DNA from: Reticulitermes speratus | Lineage: Eukaryota; Arthropoda; Insecta; Blattodea; Rhinotermitidae | DNA length: 64,000 nucleotides | NCBI GenBank assembly: GCA_021186555.1 | Contig: JAJKFL010000012.1 | Location: 1,240,001 to 1,304,000, forward strand | Reading direction: 5' to 3' | In this document: piece by piece, positions 34,001 to 43,723 of the stretch | How positions within the stretch are numbered: the stretch's first letter is position 1 | Layout of the letters: every line of letters begins with the position of its first letter | Notes under the pieces: generated by a model | Databases searched by the model: none | What the model was told of the DNA's origin: nothing | The model's input: the letters and a program-made list of their open reading frames with translations, nothing else | Program-made: the position numbers and the translations under genes

Positions 34001-37000
34001 GGTTGACAAGGATGGGACTGTGACTGGACGCTCTGATGCTGTTGGGCCAATGGAGCAGTGGGAGCCCATATTCCAAGTACGACTGCAAGGCCTTCCTTAT
34101 GTGCACAGTAAATATAACGTCCACATGGCGGACGGCAGATTTGTGTCTGCCTACGGGATGTTAGTTGCAAAACCTGACAGGAAAGGACCACCTGGGTATA
34201 GTTGGAAGAGTAATATTAAAACGGATCTTGAACAAATGGGGTGTGAGGATTTTAACTGGATTTATCTGGTAAGGTAAAGCAATCCCATTACAGGCCTGGA
34301 CAGGCCTTTAGGTTTCCAGGAGGTTGAGGCTCCCAGATTTCTAGATAGTCGGCACATGGAGGTGGTAAGGTTGTCAACCCTACGCACCGGCCGCCTTTAC
34401 CCCCTAGGAAATATTCCAGGTACTCATTTCTGTTAGAGGCTGAGTCGACCCGAGGGCCATAGTGCGACCGGAAGGATTATGTCAATGAAAAATTCCAGTG
34501 GTTTATGTAGAATCCAGTGACAAGCTGTTGTGAAAACGGCAATAAATTGTTGGGTTCCATTCAAGGTAAGGGACTTCTTGATTAGATGAGCAAATATCAG
34601 CATCTCTAGATGGTACGAGAGCAGCGAGTTTCAAAATGGCATTTTTTTATATACTCAGTCTCACAGGAAGTAATTTATAAGTAAAGGTTTTGCATTTTAA
34701 AGCTCTGAAAATGTAGATAAAAAATGCTGTACAAAATCTGTGTATTGTTACAGGATGGAAAGGTGGCACTGTTGGGATGCAACAGTTGTTTCATATCTGT
34801 CGCCCGTGATGACGACTCATTGGTGGCAACCAGCAGGACAGTGGGTTCAGACGAGATCATACAGATTCGTTCGCATGCTGTCAAGGAAGTGAGGCCAGGC
34901 TCTGAGCTGCCTGAGGAAGAACAGGGAAGCCTTGCGCAAGTTGAAGTCAACTATGTGTGAGTATTACAGCATGCAGGTACCAACAGTAGGCTATACAGCA
35001 TGCAGGTACCAACAGTAGGCTATACAGCATGCAGGTACCAACAGTAGGCTATACAGCATGCAGGTACCAACAGTAGGCTATACAGCATGCAGGTACCAAC
35101 AGTAGGCTATACAGCATGCAGGTACCAACAGTAGGCTATACAGCATGCAGGTACCAACAGTAGGCTATACAGCATGCAGGTACCAACAGTAGGCTATACA
35201 GCATGCAAGTACCAACAGTAGGCTATACAGCATGCAGGTACCAACAGTAGGCTATACAGCATGCAGGTACCAACAGTAGGCTATAGGTTCTGATATCAAC
35301 CTGCTCTACCAGTAGCAGGGTGCGTGAACAATGCTTTATCTCAACAGGGAATGTGAACTAGTTCATAAGCAGTTTAAGAGCTTGTGAGATTTCAGGCTGT
35401 CACAGCACTGTTACTGAGGATTCGGGACTTCTGGGATGTGACACTGTGTCGTTGGGTGAGTGGTTCCTGGTGTTTCAGAGGATCGTGGTGCCTTCGTCCA
35501 GAAGGGTTAGGCACCATGATCCTCTGAAACAGCGGGAACCACTTATCCGTTGACACAGCACTGTGTGGAAATGAAAGTAGACTCTTGTGTATGCAGCTTT
35601 TTGGTTCTAACACAGTAGCGTGACTCCTAAGACCACAGTCAAAATTTTTGTCACTCTTTATATTTCTAATGTCATTAAACTGTGTCCTTGTTTTTATAAC
35701 AATACAGATGTGACACATGAATATAAGAATTCTGAAGAACATATATACATTTATGAGAAAAATGACACAAGTCAAAAGTTTTAATTTTATTTATTTTATC
35801 AGTCCTGTGCACAGAAGATGCTGTGATGCAGTTTCCCATTCCTATACTGGTGGCAGTGTACAGATAAATTACATATCCAAATCTGCTGTCTTCCAGGCAA
35901 CACTGAATCTGTTATCTCTTTCCAGTTTTCTTCTTCAGTTTCTGTAAATATATTAGTTTTGACAAGTGCCACATTTTCTCTTGAAAGTATGATTCATAGC
36001 TTGACCAGAGATAATAACATGTAATTTAATTTGGTCATGCTGGATCAAACATTGTGACTTGTACTGATTATATAATGTTTGTATGCAAGCCATATGTGTA
36101 GCTGGCATCATCTGCCATGATGTGTGGAGGCAGCACAATCCTCTGAAATGACAGTACACTTGTACCAGACTACACAGCGTCACATCCCAGAACACAGCAA
36201 CCACTGTGTACATAACTGTCTCCTTCCTTATCTGTACTGGCCAGTTTTTAGATTCCCAACTTAATAAACATCGCTGTGAGTGGCGTCTCAGTGTCACTAA
36301 TGCTTGCTGTGAGTGGCGTCTCAGTGGCACTAATGCTTGCTGTGAGTGGCGTCTCAGTATCACTAATGCTTGCTGTGAGTGGCGTCTCAGTGGCACTAAT
36401 GCTCGCTGTGAGTGGTGTCTCAGTGTCACTAATGCTCGCTGTGAGTGGCGTCTCAGTGGCACTAATGCCCGCTGTGAGTGGCGTCTCAGTGTCACTAATT
36501 CTCGCTGTGAGTGGCGTCTCTGTCACTAATGCTCGCTGTGAGTGGTGTCTCAGTGTCACTAATGCCCGCTGTGAGTGGCGTCTCAGTGGCACTAATGCTC
36601 ACTGTGAGTGGTGTCTCAGTGGCACTAATGCTCGCTGTGAGTGGCGTCTCAGTGGCACTAATGCTCGCTGTGAGTGGCGTCTCAGTGTCACTAATGCTCG
36701 CTGTGAGTGGCGTCTCAGTGGCACTAATGCTCGCTGTGAGTGGCGTCTCAGTAGCACTAATGCTCGCTGTGAGTGGCGTCTCAGTAGCACTAATGCTCGC
36801 TGTGAGTGGCGTCTCAGTAGCACTAATGCTCGCTGTGAGTGGCGTCTCAGTAGCACTAATGCTCGCTGTGAGTGGCGTCTCAGTAGCACTAATGCTCGCT
36901 GTGAGTGGCGTCTCAGTAGCACTAATGCTCGCTGTGAGTGGCGTCTCAGTAGCACTAATGCTCGCTGTGAGTGGCGTCTCAGTGTCACTAATGCTCGCTG

Positions 37001-39977
37001 TGAGTGGCGTCTCAGTAGCACTAATGCTCGCTGTGAGTGGCGTCTCAGTAGCACTAATGCTCGCTGTGAGTGGTGTCTCAGTAGCACTAATGCTCGCTGT
37101 GAGTGGCGTCTCAGTAGCACTAATGCTCGCTGTGAGTGGCGTCTCAGTGTCACTAATGCTCGCTGTGAGTGGCGTCTCAGTAGCACTAATGCTCGCTGTG
37201 AGTGGCTCGCTGTGAGTGGCGTCTCAGTAGCACTAATGCTCGCTGTGAGTGGTGTCTCAGTAGCACTAATGCTCGCTGTGAGTGGCGTCTCAGTGTCACT
37301 AATGCTCGCTGTGAGTGGCGTCTCAGTAGCACTAATGCTCGCTGTGAGTGGCGTCTCAGTAGCACTAATGCTCGCTGTGAGTGGCGTCTCAGTAGCACTA
37401 ATGCTCGCTGTGAGTGGCGTCTCAGTAGCACTAATGCTCGCTGTGAGTGGCGTCTCAGTAGCACTAATGCTCGCTGTGAGTGGCGTCTCAGTAGCACTAA
37501 TGCTCGCTGTGAGTGGTGTCTCAGTAGCACTAATGCTCGCTGTGAGTGGCGTCTCAGTAGCACTAATGCTCGCTGTGAGTGGCGTCTCAGTAGCACTAAT
37601 GCTCGCTGTGAGTGGCGTCTCAGTGTCACTAATGCTCGCTGTGAGTGGCGTCTCAGTAGCACTAATGCTCGCTGTGAGTGGCGTCTCAGTAGCACTAATG
37701 CTCGCTGTGAGTGGTGTCTCAGTAGCACTAATGCTCGCTGTGAGTGGCGTCTCAGTAGCACTAATGCTCGCTGTGAGTGGCGTCTCAGTAGCACTAATGC
37801 TCGCTGTGAGTGGCGTCTCAGTGTCACTAATGCTCGCTGTGAGTGGCGTCTCAGTAGCACTAATGCTCGCTGTGAGTGGCGTCTCAGTAGCACTAATGCT
37901 CGCTGTGAGTGGTGTCTCAGTAGCACTAATGCTCGCTGTGAGTGGCGTCTCAGTAGCACTAATGCTCGCTGTGAGTGGTGTCTCAGTGGCACTAATGCTC
38001 GCTGGCCCATCACCAGCTGCTTGCCTCCTACACTACAGATGCAGTGTAGGTTTCTCACATGCCCTCTGTGTCTGTTATCTGTAGCAAGGTCATATCTTTG
38101 TGAATGTAAGTAACGGGAGCAAGGCTGCAGCTCATTACCCTTCATCGAGTATGCACATAATGTCACTGTATTATCGAGCATGCACATAATGTCACTGTAG
38201 TATCAAGCATGCACATAATGCCACTGTAGTATTGAGCATGCACATAATGTCACTGTATTATTGATCATGCACATAATGTCACTGTAGTATCAAGCATGCA
38301 CATAATGCCACTGTAGTATCAAGCATGCACATAATGCCACTGTAGTATTGAGCATGCACATAATGTCACTGTATTATCGAGCATGCACATAATGTCACTG
38401 TAGTATCAAGCATGCACATAATGCCACTGTAGTATTGAGCATGCACATAATGTCACTGTATTATTGATCATGCACATAATGTCACTGTATTATCGAGCAT
38501 GCACATAATGTCACTGTATTATCGAGCATGCACATAATGTCACTGTATTATGAGCATGCACATAATGTCACTGTATTATCGAGTATGCACATAATGTCAC
38601 TGTATTATCGAGCATGCACATAATGTCACTGTATTATCGAGCATGCACATAATGTCACTGTATTATTGATCATGCACATAATGTCACTGTAGTATCAAGC
38701 ATGCACATAATGCCACTGTAGTATTGAGCATGTACATGTCACTAGTATCGAGCATGCCCCTAATGTCACTGTAGTATCGAGCATGCCCCTAATGTCACTG
38801 TAGTATCGAGCATGCACATAATGTCACTGTAGTGTGTCTTTCGGTGTTAATATCACAAAGATAAAGTACTGTTGTCAGTGTACAGTTGCTGGATGAGAAA
38901 TGTTAAAGAGTCCATGACAATCAGAACAGCCCCTTTTCATTACTTCATCATCTCCCTGTAGCAATTCCATGTCAGGAGCCAGGATAGCCTAGTCTCTATA
39001 GTGACTATGCTGCACGCTGCATGATCTCGGGTTCAATTCCAGACAGAGGCAAGAGATTTTTCTCTTCAAAACATGCAGACCAGCTCTAGGGCCCACCCAG
39101 CCTCCTATTCAATGGGCACTGGGGTGAAGTGGCTGGGACATCAAGTTGACCACGAAGTGGCTGGGACATCAAGTTGACCACGAAGTGGCTGGGACATCAA
39201 GTTGACCACGAAGTGGCTGGGACATCAAGTTGACCACGAAGTGGCTGGGACATCAAGTTGACCACGAAGTGGCTGGGACGTCAAGTTGACCACGAAGTGG
39301 CTGGGACATCAAGTTGACCACGAAGTGGCTGGGACATCAGTTGACCACGAACCTCCATCTAGTGATGAGTTTAAGAATGGTAGAGATACCTGTACTCCCT
39401 GTATATGCTTTCATCGCACGGACAGGGACTTCACCTTTGCCTTTACCTTAAGTACATAACTGGAGGACAAGCCAGAAGGTTACGGGTTCGATTCCCGATG
39501 GTGTCATTGGAATTTTTATTGACATAATCCTTCCAGTCGCACTATGGTCCTGGGGTCAACTCAGCCTCTAACAGAAATGAGTTCCAGGAATATTTCCTGG
39601 GGGGTAAAGGCGGCTGGTGCGTAAAACTGACAACCTTACCACTTTCATGTGCCAATTGTCTAGAAATCTGGGAGCCTCAACCTCCTGGAACCCTAAGGGA
39701 CTGTAATGGTATTGCTTTACCTTTGCTTTACATAACTGGATGCTTTACATTAGATCATTGTTAAAGCTAAGAATTGATGCAATCCATGCAAGTAAGTTCC
39801 TTGTGTCACTAATACTGTGCTTGTTGCAGACGTAAGTTCCAGAAGTTCCAGGACAAGAAGCTACGTGTGAACACAAATGACAGAAGTGAATTGGAGCAAG
39901 CGAGAACGGAGGGAAAACTACACGAGGCTCTGCTGGATCGACGCAGCAAAATGAAGGCTGATCGTTACTGCAAATAG
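31035..39977 (+). CDS. FRG1: FRG1 homologue, spliceosome-associated nuclear/nucleolar protein, six coding exons
   Basis: Exons: 31035-31093, 31493-31574, 32162-32287, 33910-34076, 34754-34956, 39830-39977; all introns are GT..AG and phases match. The predicted protein is about 261 aa (human FRG1 258). Order of parts: conserved start [19 protein letters not shown]; a basic nuclear-localisation stretch [34 protein letters not shown]; the fascin-like beta-trefoil with [40 protein letters not shown] and EQWEPIF; and the very conserved end [18 protein letters not shown]1 is known as an RNA-binding protein of the spliceosomal C complex, found in nucleolus and Cajal bodies, that also binds actin. 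The exon 2 frame is off by one base at the CCCC run 31543-31546: the basic stretch and the following [10 protein letters not shown] lie in different frames. One more base there restores continuity into exon 3, so I suspect an assembly error. Diverged extra copies of exon 1 lie upstream. Confidence 0.93.
31094..31492 (+). other. FRG1 intron 1
   Basis: AT-rich, with donor GTTAGT and acceptor TTTATCTTTCAG. Nothing else recognised. Confidence 0.6.
31925..31992. repeat. Small palindrome in FRG1 intron 2 (foldback remnant)
   Basis: TAATTATGTATACCAACAA is mirrored by TTGTTGGTATATATATAATTA around about 24 bp. The ACCAACAA end is the one shared by the hammerhead-bearing foldbacks, so this is probably a shrunken relative. 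Confidence 0.55.
32396..32600 (-). mobile_element. SINE family 3, reverse copy in FRG1 intron 3
   Basis: On the minus strand it reads TCAGTCACAGGCCTTTC..., CATGGGATTTGTGACGAAC and GAGTACTTCAGTTTCCC. It is old and diverged. Its body is the closest match in this window to the 91-bp satellite unit. Confidence 0.75.
32690..32890 (+). mobile_element. SINE family 3, forward copy in FRG1 intron 3
   Basis: CATGGCTTAGGCTGTTAGAC (A-box region), GGCTTCAATCCCAGG (degenerate B box) and TTTGTGGGATTTGTGGTGGA identify it. The right end fades at about 32890. Confidence 0.78.
33085..33437. repeat. 51-bp minisatellite in FRG1 intron 3, about 7 copies
   Basis: The unit is ACATCTGATATCTGGTGTGT then TAGTGCGTGTTCATGTTGTA then CTGCTGCATAA. 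One- and two-base losses occur in several copies. Confidence 0.92.
33545..33850 (+). mobile_element. LINE tail fragment in FRG1 intron 3
   Basis: Plus-strand peptides related to WAGHVARMGE and [12 protein letters not shown] are followed by a [13 protein letters not shown]-like remnant of DWIDLAQDRDRW. The 3' tail contains GACTAGCTGAGGAACTGTTA. It ends about 60 bp before the exon 4 splice acceptor, leaving only the pyrimidine tract GTTTCTTCTGCAG outside it. Confidence 0.8.
34119..34275 (+). mobile_element. LINE ORF fragment in FRG1 intron 4, in frame with exon 4
   Basis: It encodes [20 protein letters not shown] and FNWIYLV, degenerate forms of LVGKPEGKR, NIKMDL and DWIDLA from the same LINE. 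The frame of FRG1 exon 4 stays open across its splice donor and through this fragment up to a TAA at 34275, so an unspliced transcript would add about 66 foreign residues. I do not treat this as normal FRG1 coding. Confidence 0.65.
34277..34508 (-). mobile_element. SINE family 1, reverse, 5'-truncated, in FRG1 intron 4
   Basis: On the minus strand it has AATTTTTCATTGACATAATC, GTCGACTCAGCCTCTAACAG and ends with GGGATTGCTTTA. The tRNA-like head is missing. Confidence 0.85.
34962..35286 (+). repeat. 29-bp minisatellite at the start of FRG1 intron 5, about 11 copies
   Basis: The unit is ACAGCATGCAGGTACCAACA followed by GTAGGCTAT. It begins within about ten bases of the exon 5 donor (GTGAGTATT at 34957). 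Nearly every unit contains CAG|GTACCA, a donor-like word. Copies are almost identical apart from one CAAGTACC. Confidence 0.95.
35395..35560. mobile_element. Foldback MITE, family 'WDVTLC', copy in FRG1 intron 5
   Basis: TGAGTGGTTCCTGGTGTTTC with AGAGGATCGTGGTGCC is mirrored by GGCACCATGATCCTCTGAAA with CAGCGGGAACCACTTA. The outer part starts TTCTGGGATGTGACACTGTG, and the right side answers with TGACACAGCACTG. The same structure occurs at 41866-42035 and 50865-51055. Its frame FWDVTLC is a family-wide chance ORF and not a gene. Confidence 0.75.
35561..36273. other. FRG1 intron 5 sequence with a repeat remnant at 36110-36200
   Basis: On the minus strand 36200-36110 reads [20 protein letters not shown]-like sequence and CCLH, a dispersed repeat end. 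The rest is AT-rich with nothing recognised. Confidence 0.5.
36274..38010. repeat. 33-bp minisatellite in FRG1 intron 5, about 52 copies
   Basis: The unit is GCTGTGAGTGGCGTCTCAGT followed by AGCACTAATGCTC. The variants AGCACT, GGCACT and GTCACT and GGCGTC/GGTGTC are arranged in a repeating order in the middle of the array. One unit at 37200 has a partial copy inserted. The 33-bp period keeps frames open for 602 codons (11-residue repeats [11 protein letters not shown] or [11 protein letters not shown]). It lies wholly inside an intron of a conserved gene, so I do not call it coding. Confidence 0.95.
38146..38838. repeat. 29-bp minisatellite in FRG1 intron 5, about 24 copies
   Basis: The unit is GAGCATGCACATAATGTCAC followed by TGTATTATC. 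Sub-variants AAGC/GATC, TGCCAC/TGTCAC and GTAGTA/GTATTA recur in blocks, and the right end is degenerate. Confidence 0.94.
38975..39450 (+). mobile_element. SINE family 2 with an internal tandem expansion
   Basis: The head CAGGATAGCCTAGTCTCTAT and B box GGGTTCAATTCC, then GGGCCCACCCAGCCTCCTAT, mark the family. Within the body, at 39123-39354, a 28-bp unit (ACGAAGTGGCTGGGACATCA plus AGTTGACC) is repeated about eight times. The SINE then resumes with ACGAACCTCCATCTAGTGAT and ends in CCTTTGCCTTTACC. Confidence 0.85.
39123..39354. repeat. 28-bp tandem array inside a SINE, about 8 copies
   Basis: The unit is ACGAAGTGGCTGGGACATCA followed by AGTTGACC. Two copies differ by one base (GGGACGTC; a lost A near 39340). 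It is a young array whose source sequence, GTTGACCAC in the SINE body, is present once in other copies. Confidence 0.93.
39465..39728 (+). mobile_element. SINE family 1, 5'-truncated, with target-site duplication
   Basis: The B box GGGTTCGATTCC and body GGGGTCAACTCAGCCTCTAA are present and the A-box half is missing. TACATAACTGGA flanks it on both sides (39453-39464 and 39729-39740). It sits about 100 bp before the acceptor of FRG1 exon 6. Confidence 0.88.
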
Positions 39978-40394
39978 ACAGCAGTGTTGCCAGATATGTA
40001 GGTTGCAAGCAGATGCCCAATTTCTGTGTACACAAAACAGTTGTATTGTTAGATGCAGTATGGCTGTGTTCATTACAACACAAGAGGACACACGTCGTCC
40101 AGTGTCACTGCTGTCGTACCCAGTACACAAAACCAGTGTGTCTGTGTCCGAGTTCTCCAGGTATTCAGTCTGAAGGCTTCCAACATCATCAGTACCTCAT
40201 GAAGGTCTATTTAGAAGCGTTGTCATCAGCTGTTCAAAGTTACTGGCATGTTACGATCTTTCTTGTGCTGAGTGTTGTCTTTCCTGTTTGTGTTCTTTCA
40301 TAGCTCTTGTATCAGTTTATATATATATATATAAAGCAATAGATTACATGATTTTATGTTTTTAAATGTGAAAGTATGTTCTTTCTCCTGTCAA
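39978..40394 (+). other. FRG1 3' untranslated region
   Basis: This follows the TAG stop. It contains an (AT)n run at about 40318-40333. No canonical AATAAA is seen, so the end of the transcript is not placed. The open frames here are chance. Confidence 0.5.
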
Positions 40395-40615
40395 AAATTA
40401 ATTTGCAGGTTGCAGGAGTCTCTAGGCTACACCCTGGCAGCCAGGGAATCTCATTTTGATTCCAGGCACGGACAAGGGATTTTTCTCTTCTCTGAAATGT
40501 ACATAATGTGTGTGGGTCGTAGTCAGCCTACTATTCCATGGCTGCTGGTGGCACTGTGCCTGCAGGTACAGGTACAGGGGCAGGGGCAGGAAGCTGACTG
40601 CTCATCAACATCTAG
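40395..40615 (+). mobile_element. Degenerate SINE family 2 copy
   Basis: TCTAGGCTACACCCTGGCAG, GATTCCAGGCACGGACAAGG and GATTTTTCTCTTCTCTGAAA, then CAGCCTACTATTCCATGG, fit the family in order. It is diverged, and the right end CATCTAGCAGC abuts the next foldback. Confidence 0.6.
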
Positions 40616-40674
40616 CAGCAAATCACAAGATTAAACAAACCAACAAATGCACTGTATTTCCACATGTACAGTCA

Positions 40675-40727
40675 AATGCCCCTACACATGTTTCGGCTTT
40701 AACAAGCCATCATCAGATGGTCCGAGG
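40675..40727 (-). ncRNA. Hammerhead ribozyme motif, left arm
   Basis: Minus strand: CTGATGA, stem II arms GGCTT/AAGCC around GTTA, GAAAC, ATGTGTA, GGGGC. The core is intact and stem I pairing is weak. Confidence 0.6.
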
Positions 40728-41316
40728 TTTACATATACTTAACATCCATTAATTAATCCAATAACGTCTCTTATATCACACATAAAACAGGTTTCATAAT
40801 TACCAATGGGTTACAGCTCTTTCAATATCAGTTATTTAAGAATATAAAATCCTCGGAATTGGTTGCGTATATCTTTTATGTTTTATGTATATATATGTAA
40901 AAAGTTTTTAAGATTACGTTTTCCATATATGTTGGTTAGAAATTCATGGCAGTCTTGTTTTTTAGTGTACGGATTATCCAATGAAAGTTGAACATATCCT
41001 GTGAAAGTATGTGTGGATATCAATATCGTAGTAATTTGTATATCAAACACGGTATCATAAAGAGTATATATAGAGAAAGGAGATATAACTTGAATGACAT
41101 ACTGTATTATGTTGTTACGTGTCGTGTGTTGTGATTTGTACTGACTGGCTGTGCAGTGGCTGTATCGAGTGTGACTGTACAGAGTTGACCGCACGCGTGT
41201 TGTGAGTGGTAGCAGTAATGAACTTGAATAGGGGGGTTTTCTCTCAAAGGTGATATAGTGATATAAGAGACGTTATTGGATGAATTAATGGATGTTAAGT
41301 ACGTATATGCAAACAT

Positions 41317-41366
41317 TGGTCCGTCTGATGAAGGCTTGTTAAAGCCGAAACATGTAGGGGCCTTTG
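41317..41366 (+). ncRNA. Hammerhead ribozyme motif, right arm
   Basis: Plus strand: GGTCC, CTGATGA, stem II GGCTT/AAGCC, GAAAC, ATGTA, GGGGCC. GGTCC can pair with GGGCC as stem I. Stem III ACATGT is self-complementary. Confidence 0.62.
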
Positions 41367-41865
41367 ACTATACATGTGGAAATGCATTGCATTTTTTGAT
41401 CTTGTGATTTGTTATGATGCACGGAGAATATAATGTGAAATCTAGCAGCAAGATTAAGAATGAGTGGAGCTATACTTCCACCCCCCCCCCCCCCCAATAA
41501 GCCATCATGGTGTGCACAGGGACAACTTCAGAAGGGGGGAAAGGGTTACACTATCTCACTATATTTGTTGGAATTCAGACACAAACAGTGTGATGGGTAG
41601 ACTGGGTTTATGTCTGTCCATTCATATTTTTATGCGAAACTGTGCAACAGATTTTGATGAAACTTGGTATACGCAGTCTACAATAACACTGTAAACTGAA
41701 TTTAATTTTGACCCATAGAGTTTTAATGTTGCACCATTTTACATTAAGATCAGATTTAACTTAATATGTCCTTTACAAAGACATTCATCATTGTATAAAA
41801 TAGAGTTAACGTAAAGGTTACAAAGCCTTAAGATCTAGCGTTGAGCTCTGAGCTTCTCACATCAG

Positions 41866-42035
41866 TGTAATTGAGGATGTGATGCTGCATCATCAGGCAA
41901 GTGGTTCCTTACATTGTGAAGGATCCTACTGTCTTCATCTTCAAGGGTGTGTGGTCCAAGAATTGAAGATGAAGACACTACATTCCTTTAAAGCATCAAG
42001 AACCACTTGCCCAGTGACATCATGTTACGCCCCAG
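41866..42035. mobile_element. Foldback MITE, family 'WDVTLC', second copy
   Basis: GCAAGTGGTTCCTTACATTG ... GTCTTCATCTTCAA is mirrored by TTGAAGATGAAGACACTACA ... AAGAACCACTTGC. The outer TTGAGGATGTGATGCTG and CATGTTACGCCCCAGAAG answer each other. Confidence 0.7.
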
Positions 42036-42404
42036 AAGACTGGAACTGGTAAGAGCTACTGTATTTGAAACATTTGTAGTATGGTGCATGGTGTTTAGCA
42101 AAACAGAAGGAAATGTAATTACTGGTCAGTTGTGTCTGCAGCAAACAAAATAAAGGACTGCGAAGTCTGTAATATAGCAAAGAGACAAATTTAGAACACG
42201 CGTCAAAGATGTACAGAAATTTCTCGGACTGCACACACAACTTCCCTTTAAAATCACGTGATGGTTGTGTGATGATGGGGCATGGCTCAGTACACGGGAT
42301 TTTGTTGTGGTTTTCCATTCAGTCCCAATGTGGTTTGTTGTTGAGTAAAGACGATTATTTGTTTTAAAGAAAGTGAGCCTTTACGGCATCTACCAGAAGC
42401 ACTG

Positions 42405-42800
42405 TGCAAGATATGACAAAACTTTAGTGGGAAAACAGCTGATTTCTTCACCGTGACAATGCTCCCACACACACGGCACTCTCTGTCCAGAAGTGCCTTG
42501 CAAAAGCAGAACTCCAGCCGTTCCTCGGCCACCCTACAGCCCTGATCTCTCCCAGCAGACTTTTTCCTGTTCCCAAAATTCAAGGTTAGTTTGAAAGGAT
42601 GTCAGTTTGAACCAGTAGAAGAAGTACAAGAAAAACCACTACAGCAGTGAACCAGAATTTCTTCAGAATCATAAATGGAATGTTGGGGAAAATGGAAGTG
42701 ACATTTGAATCGTATGAATGTAGGAGGGAACTCATTCAAAGGGGACAATGTTCAATAAAATTTATATGGTATATATTATTTTCTACTGTATCAGTCCAAG
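42405..42800 (+). pseudogene. Mariner-like transposase C-terminal remnant
   Basis: HRDNAPTHTALSVQKCLAKA followed by PPYSPDLS and PADFFLFPKFKVSLKGCQFE is the conserved catalytic C-terminal part of a mariner-family transposase: the second catalytic Asp lies in HRDNAP and the third in PADFFLF. The pieces lie in two frames. A frame change is needed between PYSPDLS and ADFFLF, and stops follow near 42650. The N-terminal half is not recognised. It is a dead DNA transposon. Confidence 0.75.
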
Positions 42801-43177
42801 AGCTTTTTGAGACAGGCCTCGTATACTCCACTGGAGTACAGCTTTTCATCTTAAAATTTCACAAACCAGTCTTCCTTTCTCTCGTACAACAAATACGTAT
42901 AAAGAAGATTGTCGCTCATTTTAGAAAGTTTTGTCTTAACTCAAATTGCCCTCACCAAAAGAGCAGGATGATTATCAACAGGGAATAAGTATGGATGTCA
43001 AAGGCTGGAGGGACTGAAGAAGACCATGAAAGGTGTCATCATGGTAGCTGATCACTGGGCCAAGATGCATATGGAATACAAAGCAGACATGCCAACCACA
43101 TGGTTCAGTAACCGCGAAGTTTCAGTGTGGAAAAGATAATAAAACAGAATATTTTTTTTTGCAATTTTTCCAAAGAT

Positions 43178-43183
43178 TTTATT
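43178..43183 (-). terminator. Candidate polyadenylation signal of DCUN1D4
   Basis: AATAAA on the minus strand, about 540 bp beyond the DCUN1D4 stop at 43724. It is the first canonical hexamer I noticed downstream. The assignment is by position only. Confidence 0.35.
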
Positions 43184-43723
43184 TAAAATATGAAGAGTAC
43201 ATATGCAATGTTAATCGACTTTTGTCCACGTGAGCACCTCAACTCTCCACTGCATCATGTGCGTCTTTGCAGGGCGACACCTGATCATCAGTCTTCATGG
43301 CGGACAATATAACCTCATTTCCTTCATCTTATATATATATATATTACATATATGTATAAGGTGCTCTTTTCAATATAATGGTATACAATCCTTCTGGAAA
43401 AAAAAAACAAAACTTTACTATACCTTTAACTTAATTGGGTCGTCTTTACATGTGGAAGTAAAGTTGCTTAATTTTGCGCCGACCTGGCTGTCCAGGGATT
43501 ATGTAATGGCAAAAGGGGTGTGTATACAGATATAGCAAGAGATTGTATACAAATTAAACACTGTAGATTACGAATGTTTATGAACTCTACCACATACAAC
43601 ATTAGGCCCTGTTGGTGTCGCAGATACAGTAAATGCGATACAAGCCACTACTCTCGGGCACTGTGGTCGGTGGGAGGGGTATGTCAACGCGTGAAGGGGA
43701 GAGGGTATCGGTTGCAGCCCGTT

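Larger units (their letters stand above)
40619..41412. mobile_element. Foldback element with two opposed hammerhead motifs
   Basis: The left arm (about 40619-40780) starts AATCACAAGATTAAACAAAC and CAACAAATGCACTGTATTTC. The right arm (about 41250-41412) is its complement, ending GCATTTTTTGATCTTGTGAT. The arms run inwards to ATCCAATAACGTCTCTTATA / TATAAGAGACGTTATTGGAT. The interior (40781-41250) is AT-rich and non-coding. The architecture matches the 27.5-28.4 kb element. Confidence 0.75.
41413..43150. other. Intergenic region between FRG1 and DCUN1D4, with a C tract, a MITE and a mariner remnant
   Basis: The two genes converge here. A poly-C run lies at about 41481-41495. The MITE (41866-42035) and mariner remnant (42405-42800) are listed separately. 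Sequence at 41590-41700 resembles other dispersed non-coding repeats. No host gene seen. Confidence 0.55.

Noticed and set aside
36276-38084. 602-codon open frame ([11 protein letters not shown] repeats) and partners with [11 protein letters not shown]
   Set aside because: It lies inside FRG1 intron 5. Open frames on both strands follow from the 33-bp period and there is no independent sign of coding.
40013-40303. 96-codon frame after FRG1
   Set aside because: It lies in the FRG1 3' untranslated region, has no known domain and overlaps other chance frames.
41481-41495. Poly-C tracts here and at 50.4 and 52.6 kb as regulatory sites
   Set aside because: Homopolymer tracts without context. Their length is unreliable in an indel-prone assembly.
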